A stretch of 11,425 nucleotides of DNA from an uncultured Collinsella sp. (GTDB lineage Bacteria > Actinomycetota > Coriobacteriia > Coriobacteriales > Coriobacteriaceae), in the NCBI GenBank assembly GCA_900758885.1, contig CAAETD010000169.1:1-11425 (forward strand), read 5' to 3'. Numbering within the stretch: position 1 is the first letter of the stretch; every line of letters starts with the position of its first letter. The position numbers and the translations under genes were made by a program. The notes beneath the pieces were generated by a model that was not told the DNA's origin, did no database searches, and saw nothing but the letters and a program-made list of their open reading frames with translations. Below, piece after piece: positions 1 to 5,718 of this stretch.

Positions 1-31
1 CCCGGGGCCCGTGGGTTATACCCTAAGAGCA

Positions 32-54
32 AACCACCCTTTTTAAGGGTGGTT
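32..54. terminator. Small hairpin, possible terminator of an upstream gene
   Basis: Bases 32-41 (AACCACCCTT) and 45-54 (AAGGGTGGTT) are perfect reverse complements around a 3-nt loop, giving a 10-bp stem. The following + strand bases (CTGATT) are only weakly T-rich, and the - strand side is no better. This could end transcription of a gene that lies left of the window, but the missing T-run keeps the call tentative. Confidence 0.4.
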
Positions 55-98
55 CTGATTGCAGCCAACGTACGTCATGGCAATTCCCGGTAGGTCGA

Positions 99-190
99 GG
101 GTGCCCCGCGGCGGTCTGGTGTTTTCATCTGAACGACTTTGCGAAGCAACCGGAGTGAAGATGAAAACACCAGACCGCCGCGGGGCACCC
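99..190. repeat. Perfect 32-bp inverted repeat with 28-nt spacer upstream of purE
   Basis: Bases 99-130 are the exact reverse complement of 159-190, including the CCGCGG core and the GTTTTCATCT / AGATGAAAAC inner ends. Pairing stops at once outside (A98 against G191) and inside (G131 against A158). The 28-nt spacer holds a nested mini-hairpin, TTGC-GAA-GCAA at 139-149. The + strand has no T-tract after the stem, so this is not a standard terminator. No target duplication is evident at the edges and no ORF lies inside. Possible identities are a miniature palindromic repeat element (REP- or MITE-like), a structured RNA, or a long hairpin in the 3' end of an upstream transcript. The perfect match suggests recent origin or selection on the structure. 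Confidence 0.9.
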
Positions 191-191
191 G

Positions 192-220
192 CAGACCGCA
201 GGGACGGGAGCAGCTATACT
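192..220 (+). promoter_or_regulatory. Possible purE promoter
   Basis: TATACT at 215-220 matches the -10 consensus at five of six positions. The hexamer 17 bp upstream (CAGACC, 192-197) shares only GAC with TTGACA, so the -35 is poor. The predicted transcript would start near 227, just after the large inverted repeat, with a leader of about 57 nt that contains the palindrome GCGGATCCGC (241-250). I see no purine riboswitch or PurR-type box in this leader. The promoter is inferred. Confidence 0.35.
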
Positions 221-283
221 ACTCTCAGTAGTTAAGGGTCGCGGATCCGCCGCGTCACCGCTCTCAACAGGAGGTCTTTGTTT

Positions 284-748
284 ATGGCAGATCAAAAGCC
301 GGTTGTCGGGATTATCATGGGCTCCAAGTCCGATCTGGGCGTTATGGAAGGTTGCACCGCCGAGCTCGAGGCGCTGGGTGTGCCCTATGAGCTCGTGATC
401 GCGAGCGCACACCGCACGCCGGCGAAGGTCCACGAGTGGGCCTCGACTGCCGCCGATCGCGGTATCAAAGTGATTATCGCCGCCGCCGGCAAGGCCGCTC
501 ACCTGGGTGGTGTCGTGGCTGCCTTTACGCCGCTGCCGGTCATCGGCGTGCCTATGAAGACGAGTGACCTGGGCGGCATGGATTCGCTGCTGTCGATGGT
601 GCAGATGCCTTCGGGCGTGCCCGTGGCCTGCGTTGCCATCAACGGCGCCAAGAACGCCGCCATCTACGCCACGCAGATTCTGGGCGCTTGCGACCCCGAG
701 TACCGCAAGGTTATCGAGAAGATGAAGCAGGAGATGGCCGACGCCTAG
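284..748 (+). CDS. purE: PurE, N5-carboxyaminoimidazole ribonucleotide mutase (class I)
   Basis: PurE acts in the cytoplasm in de novo purine synthesis. The class I enzyme converts N5-CAIR, made by PurK from AIR, into 4-carboxy-AIR. The 154-residue protein is full length for a single-domain PurE. It shows the nucleotide-binding MGSKSD (12-17), the SAHRTP loop with the catalytic histidine at 43, AAGKAAHLGG (67-76), and the MDSLLSMVQMP and GVPVA segments typical of the family. The SAHRT form points to class I rather than the animal class II form. The ATG at 284 is chosen because AGGAGG at 269-274 lies 9 nt upstream; a TTG at 278 is too close to it. The sortase gene follows after 35 nt and may share a transcript. 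No purK is visible in the window, so the N5-CAIR source must be encoded elsewhere. Confidence 0.96.
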   Translation: MADQKPVVGIIMGSKSDLGVMEGCTAELEALGVPYELVIASAHRTPAKVHEWASTAADRGIKVIIAAAGKAAHLGGVVAAFTPLPVIGVPMKTSDLGGMDSLLSMVQMPSGVPVACVAINGAKNAAIYATQILGACDPEYRKVIEKMKQEMADA

Positions 749-783
749 GCGTTCCGCCGTTTCACCGCAGTATAAGGAGAGCC

Positions 784-1788
784 ATGTCCGACTATCAGGG
801 AAAACGATTCAAGGCTTCTCAGATTCCCGATCCGTCGAAGCCGGGTGCTGCCCATGCGGCACAGCAGGGTCGGACATCCTCTCCTCAGCAGCCGCGAGCG
901 GCGCGTCCTGTGACGCCGGCGACGCACCGACGCCAGGACGCGCCGGCGGCGTATCGCCCCTCGTCATATGGCACGGCAAAGAAGCAGGCCCGGACGACGA
1001 GGCAACCGAGCGGCGCGCCGTCCAGCTACACCGAGCCGCCGCGTAAGAAGCGCCGCTCCATTATTCCCATTCTGCTCATCATCATCGGTATTGGCCTGAT
1101 CGTTGCTGCGGCCGCTATCTTTATCAACGCGCAGATTGGCTACAAGCAGGCGAGCGAGTCGTATCAAAAAATCGAAAAGCAATATGTGAGCGACAAGGAC
1201 GCCAGTGGCGTTCCAATTATCGACTTCAATGCGCTTGCCCAGACAAATCCCGAGGTTGTGGGTTGGATTTACGCGCCCGGCACCAACATCAACTACCCTG
1301 TGGTGCAGACCAACAACAACTCCAAGTACCTCAACACGCTGTTCGACGGCACCGCCAATGCGTCGGGTGCCATCTTCCTGGATAGCGACGACACCGCGCC
1401 GGGCATGGTGGATCAGCAGACCACGATTTACGGTCATCACATGAACGACGGTTCGATGTTCAACGTGATTTCGGATACGACCGATCAAGCGACGTTCGAC
1501 AGCATGGACTACGTGTACTACATCACACGTGACGCGACGTATAAGCTGCGTCCGCTGGCGACCAAGGTGGTCGAGGACACGTATGCCAAGGCGCGCACGC
1601 CCAACTTTGAGGGCGATGACGGACTGAAGAATTATCTGTCCGAGATGCTCGACGGTGCCTCTGCCGTGGCGAGCGATGCCACCGATCGTGCCGCTTCGGC
1701 AACCAAGGTCGTAACGCTTGTGACCTGCCGTTCGCTGTCATTTAGCAATACGCGTGCCGTCATGGTGCTCACGCCGGTCGAGGAATAA
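784..1788 (+). CDS. srtB: Class B sortase, membrane-anchored
   Basis: Sortases are extracellular cysteine transpeptidases that attach sorting-signal proteins to peptidoglycan or join pilins. This 334-residue protein has a cytoplasmic tail of about 91 residues rich in Pro, Ala, Gln and Arg, a basic stop (RKKRR), and one membrane span at about 93-116. The outer catalytic domain follows: VGWIYAPGTNINYPVVQ (159-175), the catalytic histidine in YGHHM (His218), TLVTC with the nucleophile Cys315, and Arg324 in SNTRAVM. The long insert between His and Cys and the GWI..PGT..NYPV start fit class B better than class A, D or E. The ATG at 784 follows AAGGAGA (774-780) by 3 nt; an upstream in-frame start would run into purE. 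No sorting-signal substrate or pilin is in the window, so class B is assigned by homology and the substrate is unknown. The N-terminal tail is longer than in most SrtB proteins. Confidence 0.9.
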   Translation: MSDYQGKRFKASQIPDPSKPGAAHAAQQGRTSSPQQPRAARPVTPATHRRQDAPAAYRPSSYGTAKKQARTTRQPSGAPSSYTEPPRKKRRSIIPILLIIIGIGLIVAAAAIFINAQIGYKQASESYQKIEKQYVSDKDASGVPIIDFNALAQTNPEVVGWIYAPGTNINYPVVQTNNNSKYLNTLFDGTANASGAIFLDSDDTAPGMVDQQTTIYGHHMNDGSMFNVISDTTDQATFDSMDYVYYITRDATYKLRPLATKVVEDTYAKARTPNFEGDDGLKNYLSEMLDGASAVASDATDRAASATKVVTLVTCRSLSFSNTRAVMVLTPVEE

Positions 1789-1841
1789 AGTGTCCGGGCC
1801 CCGTCCCAAAAAGACTACCCTGGAAATCAAAAGGAGAAATG

Positions 1842-2258
1842 ATGCTTGAGAACGGCAAATCGATGCCTTCGGTTGATGCTTGGCTGCGCGAAGCCAAGGC
1901 CGATGTTTCGGCGGCTGATTGTGGGATGTACCTGACACACAACGGCGTGGTGCGCGCGACGCCCAAGGCCGAAGTGCGCGGAGTCGAGACCGATGGCGTG
2001 GCGCCAGGCCACAAGGTGGGCGGCATGGTGTTTGGCTTCGATGCCGAAAAGGTGCAGGCCGCTATCGAGGCGACGCGCACGATGCCGGGTATCGGCTATG
2101 TGCGCGTGTGGCTGGCGAGCGGCGAGCTTACCGTGGGCGACGACATCATGCTCGTGCTCATTGGCGGAGACATTCGCCCGCATGTGGTCGATGCGCTGCA
2201 GTCGCTCGTCGGCACCATCAAGAACGAGTGCGTGAGCGAGGTCGAGCGCGAGGCGTAA
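1842..2258 (+). CDS. MoaE-like protein (molybdopterin synthase catalytic subunit family, divergent)
   Basis: MoaE works with MoaD to insert dithiolene sulfur into precursor Z during molybdopterin synthesis. This protein of about 138 residues follows the family layout: LTHNGVVR (32-39 counting from the 1839 ATG), a central VGGMVFGFDAEKVQAAIE helix region, VRVWLASGELTVGDDIMLVLIGGDIRP (88-114) and VDALQSLVGTIKNE (117-130). Several usual features are missing. The HR.G of the central strand is LASG, and the WK.E segment with the second active-site lysine is replaced by VSEVE. The lysine in TIKNE may match the first one. No other molybdenum cofactor gene is nearby. It may be a divergent MoaE or a fold relative with another role. 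Start: GGAG at 1833-1836 is 5 nt from the ATG at 1842 and only 2 nt from an alternative ATG at 1839. The gap of 53 nt after the sortase gene allows a shared transcript. Confidence 0.75.
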   Translation: MLENGKSMPSVDAWLREAKADVSAADCGMYLTHNGVVRATPKAEVRGVETDGVAPGHKVGGMVFGFDAEKVQAAIEATRTMPGIGYVRVWLASGELTVGDDIMLVLIGGDIRPHVVDALQSLVGTIKNECVSEVEREA

Positions 2259-2291
2259 GGCCTCGTCCGCAATCCGAGTCTGTCTATAGCG

Positions 2292-2332
2292 AAAGCCCGC
2301 CGGCAGTTCATGTAGATCTGCCAGCGGGCTTT
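2292..2332. terminator. Bidirectional terminator between convergent genes
   Basis: Arms at 2292-2306 and 2318-2332 pair over 15 positions with one mismatch (C2301 against A2323), around an 11-nt loop. The arms begin with AAA and end with TTT, giving a short A/T flank on both strands. It lies between the + strand MoaE-like gene and the - strand membrane gene, exactly where a shared terminator is expected. The T-run is short, so efficiency is uncertain. Confidence 0.75.
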
Positions 2333-2364
2333 GATGTGTTGGAGCTATTTTGCTCTGGCGTTTG

Positions 2365-3594
2365 CTACACGCGTGTGGCGTCCTTGGGGCTCATGGTCAT
2401 ACTCTGAAAACGGTTCTCCATATATTCGTTATCGAAATGCTTGTCATAGAACTGTGCGACGGGAATATTTCGAACGGTTCCGTTGACGCGCTGATACCAA
2501 TAGTCGAGCGATTGCAACGTCATGACGCCGTCGATCAACATGACGGCGGTCAGGATGACGGTAGCAGAGTAGCGGCGTTTCCATGGAATCATATTGATGA
2601 GCTTAAGCAGGCGCGGCAGCAAGACCTTGATCCAGATGAGGCCACCCAGGCCCCACATGCAGGCAAACGGCGTGCATGTGCGTCCCCCGGTCAATACCGC
2701 GATGGGATCGGGCATGCCGAATAGCCTAATGTGTGAATAGCTCCACGACACCACGCCAAATGAGGTCTGCATAAACCAGCCTACAAACACCTCGAAAGCG
2801 CCGCCGATCAGGGCACTTACCAGGAAAATGATCAGAGGATTCTTTTTATAGAAGCGGTTGAGCGCCATGGTCATGAGCACCGCGCCAAATCCGTAGATGG
2901 GGCTAAAGGGGCCAAATAGCATACCGGCACGGTCCTGATAGACGCCGGGATCGACGACGACCATATGCCAGACTTCCTCGAGAATGAGACCTAACACGCT
3001 GCAGACGAAGAATACCCAGAACAGGTTGAAGTAGTTGAGCTTGATGTAGCCCTCGCCGGTTTCGTCGCGGCCGAGCATCCCCTCGGCGGCGGCATCGCGG
3101 TCGAGCATCTCTTGCAGACGGCGCTGCAGTTCGCGCTCCTGGCGTAGCGTGGGGTCGACGGTGGCCGACAGCGCAATGAGGATGACAAGCTGGACGGCGG
3201 GGCGCAGCAGGAAGGGTCCGATGCCCTGGAGCATCACGTCAACTAAAAGCTCCACGACGGTAAATGCGATGAGGACGTAAGACAGGCGGGCGGCATTGCG
3301 CCGCTGGTCCTTGATGAGGTCCAGGCCAAAGACGATCAAGATGATCGCGCTTGCCGCCGAGAGCATGATGCCGGCGACGATAAGGCCAACCGCGACCAGG
3401 GTGTTATCACCGAGCTTAGCGGCGACGTTGCCGTTAATGAGTGCGGTGATGACCTGCCACATAAAGACGGCGACTGACGGGAGCGTGCCCACGCCAGATA
3501 GGGTGCACAGGACTGCGTAGACCTTGATGATAAGGGGGATCTTCTTGGCCTCCGTGGTGCTGGGGACACTGGGGTCGAGTTGATTTCGATCCAT
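2365..3594 (-). CDS. Putative ABC transporter permease, ABC_trans_CmpB family membrane protein
   Basis: This 409-residue protein is polytopic. Hydrophobic segments lie near 22-50, 66-91, 103-124, 127-145, 188-206, 224-245, 252-272, 305-328 and 343-362. A charged stretch at about 147-186 (DPTLRQERELQRRLQEMLDRD) separates an N-terminal membrane part from the conserved part. The latter has FNLFWVFFVCSVLGLILEEVW (189-209), a GMLFGPFSPIYGFGAVL block (224-240), FEVFVGW (267-273) and GGRTCTPFACMWGLGG (303-318). These resemble the family annotated as 'putative ABC transporter permease' (ABC_trans_CmpB). The transport role of that family is not well supported, and no ATPase partner is adjacent. The - strand ATG at 3594 is preceded by GAAAGG (3601-3606) with 6-nt spacing. 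It is transcribed alone, divergently from purF. Confidence 0.72.
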   Translation of the reverse strand: MDRNQLDPSVPSTTEAKKIPLIIKVYAVLCTLSGVGTLPSVAVFMWQVITALINGNVAAKLGDNTLVAVGLIVAGIMLSAASAIILIVFGLDLIKDQRRNAARLSYVLIAFTVVELLVDVMLQGIGPFLLRPAVQLVILIALSATVDPTLRQERELQRRLQEMLDRDAAAEGMLGRDETGEGYIKLNYFNLFWVFFVCSVLGLILEEVWHMVVVDPGVYQDRAGMLFGPFSPIYGFGAVLMTMALNRFYKKNPLIIFLVSALIGGAFEVFVGWFMQTSFGVVSWSYSHIRLFGMPDPIAVLTGGRTCTPFACMWGLGGLIWIKVLLPRLLKLINMIPWKRRYSATVILTAVMLIDGVMTLQSLDYWYQRVNGTVRNIPVAQFYDKHFDNEYMENRFQSMTMSPKDATRV

Positions 3595-3610
3595 ACGCTA
3601 CCTTTCTCGT

Positions 3611-3628
3611 CTTGTAGTAGCCTACAAG
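3611..3628. promoter_or_regulatory. Inverted repeat in the leader of the - strand membrane gene
   Basis: CTTGTAG (3611-3617) and CTACAAG (3622-3628) pair perfectly around a 4-nt loop, only 4 nt upstream of the - strand ribosome binding site. It could act as an operator or as a hairpin that limits access to the ribosome binding site. There is no direct evidence for either. Confidence 0.4.
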
Positions 3629-3843
3629 GATACGCCGACGACCAGCTAAAAGACAGGACGAACGTCCCAATTGCAACAATGTAGCCCCTAGCGCGGGCGA
3701 GACACGGCGCACGGGAAGTCTTCGAGGCCGTTGCCCCTGAGAGTGGACTACCCAATAAAATGTTTGGTCGCAAAACGGATAATAAGCTCGGTGGGCTTTT
3801 AAAAAGCGCTGCTCATGCGCGGGGGAGCGCGTCGCGCCGTGCG

Positions 3844-3849
3844 TATAAT
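3844..3849 (+). promoter_or_regulatory. Possible purF -10 box
   Basis: TATAAT at 3844-3849 is a perfect -10 hexamer. The -35 area (3821-3826) is GGGGGA and does not match consensus. The box sits 41 bp upstream of the purF ATG, so the leader would be about 35 nt, with a short GGCG/CGCC hairpin (3852-3864) at its start. A weak -35 could mean an activator-dependent or extended -10 promoter. Confidence 0.5.
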
Positions 3850-3890
3850 AAGGCGGGTAACGCCAAAATACGAGGCTCTGAGGGGATGCC

Positions 3891-5561
3891 ATGTCTCAAG
3901 AAACCATCCGCGCGGCCGAGCGTGCCGCGGGACAGGTGAACGCCATGTCGACGTATGATCCGGACTCTGACCAGCTGCATGAGGAATGCGGCGTTTTTGG
4001 TGTCTGGGCGCCCGATCGCGACGTGGCTCGACTGACGTACTTTGGCCTGCGTGCACTGCAGCATCGCGGCCAAGAATCGGCGGGAATCGCCGTTGGTGAC
4101 GGCGGTACGGTTATGGTCCGCAAGGATCTGGGCCTGCTCGACCGCGTGTTCTCCAATGCCGACTTGTCGACGCTCTCCGGTCAGCTGGCCGTGGGTCATG
4201 TGCGCTACGGCACCGCCGGCGCCAAGAGCTGGGAAGCCTCTCAGCCGCACCTCTCTACCATCAATAGCGTCATTATCGCGCTCGCGCACAACGGCACCCT
4301 CGTCAACACCGACGAGCTGCGTCGTCAGCTGATCGAGCTGGGCGTACCGTTCCTCTCCAACTCGGATTCCGAGGTCGCGACCAAACTCATCGGCTACTTT
4401 ACTCAGCGTACTGGCCATCTGCGCGAGGGCATTCGCAAGACCATGGAGCTCGTGCGCGGCGGCTACGCCATGACGCTCATCAACGAGCAGGCGCTCTACG
4501 CATTCCGCGATCCGCACGGCATTCGCCCGCTCGTGCTGGGCAAGCTGGTGGATGAGGGCCTGGACCAGGCCGATGCCGCATCCGTTTCGCAGCTGCCGTC
4601 GCAGGACGGCGCCGCGACGGTCGACGCCACCACCCATGTCACGCGCGCCGGCGGCTGGGTCGTTGCCTCCGAGACCTGCGCGCTCGATATCGTGGGCGCC
4701 GAGTACGTCCGCGACGTCCGTCCCGGTGAGATTTTGCGCATCAGCGCCGAGGGCCTTGTGTCCGAGCAGGGCGTGCCTGCCGCCGAAGAGCCTGCTAACT
4801 GCATTTTTGAGCAGGTCTACTTTGCTCGCCCCGATTCCATCATGAACGGCAAGAGCGTCTACGCCTGCCGTTATGACATGGGTCGTCAGCTGGCACATGA
4901 GGAGCCCGTCGAGGCCGACCTGGTCATCGGCGTGCCCGACTCCGGCCTGCCGCCCGCGGAGGGCTATTCGCACGAGAGTGGCATTCCCTTTGGCGAGGGC
5001 CTCATCAAGAACCGCTATGTGGGCCGTACGTTTATCGAGCCTACGCAGGAGCTGCGTGCCATGGGCGTGCGTATGAAGCTCAACCCGCTGCGTGACACCA
5101 TCGAGGGCAAGCGCCTGGTCGTCATCGACGACTCCATCGTGCGCGGCACCACCATGGTGCAGCTCGTCAAGATGCTGCGCAACGCCGGCGCCAAGGAGAT
5201 TCATATCCGCATCAACTCGCCCGAGGTCATCTGGCCGTGCTTCTACGGTATCGATACCGACGTGCAGTCGCAGCTTATCAGCGCCAACAAGACGGTCGAC
5301 GAGATTTGCGAGTATATCGGCGCCGATTCGCTGGCCTTCCTTTCGGTCGAGGGCCTGCTGAAGGTCATGCCCAAGGGCGGTTACTGCGATGCGTGCTTTA
5401 CCGGCCGCTACCCCGTGGCGATTCCCGAGAGCTTTGGCCGCGACAAGTTCATGGAGGGCTTTAAGCCCCGCAACCTGGACAAGCCGCTGCACTTTGATGA
5501 CGACGCCGTGGTCGAGAAATACGACGATCGCAGCTGGGAAGAGGAACACGGCGAGGCCTAA
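3891..5561 (+). CDS. purF: PurF, amidophosphoribosyltransferase (glutamine PRPP amidotransferase)
   Basis: PurF performs the first committed step of purine synthesis, making 5-phosphoribosylamine from PRPP and glutamine. The 556-residue protein has an N-terminal Ntn-type glutaminase domain and a C-terminal phosphoribosyltransferase domain. Cys33 in EECGVFG is the expected nucleophile after removal of a propeptide. RYGTAG (105-110) and HNGTLVN (133-139) are glutaminase motifs, and VIDDSIVRGTT (411-421) is the PRPP loop. Cys304, Cys450, Cys499 and Cys502 match the four [4Fe-4S] ligands of the Bacillus-type enzyme. An insertion at about 219-254 (rich in Asp, Ala, Gln, Ser and Thr) lies between RPLVLGKL and WVVASETCA. 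The ATG at 3891 has AGGGG 6 nt upstream. A second ATG at 3945 (Met19) would give a propeptide closer to the usual length, so the start is not certain. purM and purN follow, after a spacer with hairpins. Confidence 0.97.
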   Translation: MSQETIRAAERAAGQVNAMSTYDPDSDQLHEECGVFGVWAPDRDVARLTYFGLRALQHRGQESAGIAVGDGGTVMVRKDLGLLDRVFSNADLSTLSGQLAVGHVRYGTAGAKSWEASQPHLSTINSVIIALAHNGTLVNTDELRRQLIELGVPFLSNSDSEVATKLIGYFTQRTGHLREGIRKTMELVRGGYAMTLINEQALYAFRDPHGIRPLVLGKLVDEGLDQADAASVSQLPSQDGAATVDATTHVTRAGGWVVASETCALDIVGAEYVRDVRPGEILRISAEGLVSEQGVPAAEEPANCIFEQVYFARPDSIMNGKSVYACRYDMGRQLAHEEPVEADLVIGVPDSGLPPAEGYSHESGIPFGEGLIKNRYVGRTFIEPTQELRAMGVRMKLNPLRDTIEGKRLVVIDDSIVRGTTMVQLVKMLRNAGAKEIHIRINSPEVIWPCFYGIDTDVQSQLISANKTVDEICEYIGADSLAFLSVEGLLKVMPKGGYCDACFTGRYPVAIPESFGRDKFMEGFKPRNLDKPLHFDDDAVVEKYDDRSWEEEHGEA

Positions 5562-5607
5562 AACCTGCCAAAAAGGGACAGGTTTATTTTGGTAGGTTTT
5601 ACCTGCT
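5561..5607 (+). terminator. Hairpin cluster after purF, terminator or attenuator
   Basis: AAACCTGCCAAAA (5561-5573) pairs with TTTTGGTAGGTTT (5587-5599) over 13 positions, one of them a G-U wobble, and a short T-run follows (5597-5600). The same left arm can instead pair AAACCTG (5561-5567) with CAGGTTT (5579-5585). CAGGT (5579-5583) can also pair with ACCTG (5601-5605). The structures exclude one another. It starts at the last base of the purF stop codon and also contains GGGACAGG (5575-5582), the complement of the CTGTCCC motif found in other spacers here. Confidence 0.55.
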
Positions 5608-5623
5608 GTTTTGTTGATATGAC

Positions 5624-5648
5624 GGCGCGCGTTGTTATGGCGCGCGCC
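5624..5648 (+). promoter_or_regulatory. GC-rich hairpin in the purM leader region
   Basis: GGCGCGCG (5624-5631) and CGCGCGCC (5641-5648) form a perfect 8-bp stem around a 9-nt AT-rich loop (TTGTTATGG). No T-run follows, so it is not an intrinsic terminator. If purM is co-transcribed with purF it would lie in the intercistronic RNA, where it might affect stability. I cannot identify a clear purM promoter; TTGATA (5614-5619) with TATGGC (5636-5641) is a weak pair that would overlap this stem. Confidence 0.4.
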
Positions 5649-5718
5649 GAAATGAACGCAACTATGAGCACCGTTTGGCGTCCGCGCGGCGCCACGGTAG
5701 TGGGAGAGGAAGGCTCAG

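Larger units (their letters stand above)
3595..3890. other. Divergent intergenic spacer between the CmpB-like gene and purF
   Basis: This 296-bp spacer must hold promoters for both flanking genes. Visible items are the - strand ribosome binding site (3601-3606), an inverted repeat (3611-3628), a GGACG-AA-CGTCC element with the GAACGTCCC motif (3656-3668) shared with other spacers here, and a likely purF -10 box (3844-3849). I see no RNA gene, no purine riboswitch and no convincing small ORF. The middle part (about 3670-3800) is more AT-rich but has no feature I can name. Confidence 0.6.

Noticed and set aside
99..190. Insertion sequence remnant
   Set aside because: No transposase fragment and no target-site duplication at the edges; only the palindrome itself can be supported.
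221..283. Purine riboswitch or PurR-type box in the purE leader
   Set aside because: The leader is too short and lacks the three-way junction and conserved loop bases; no box-like repeat was seen. The purF leader gave the same result.
688..783. Upstream extension of the sortase frame into purE
   Set aside because: It overlaps the end of purE out of frame and has no ribosome binding site, while the ATG at 784 follows AAGGAGA.
3813..5549. A 578-codon open frame on the - strand across purF
   Set aside because: It is the antisense shadow of purF in GC-rich codons. The translation has no recognisable domain and no ribosome binding site, and purF itself is unmistakable.
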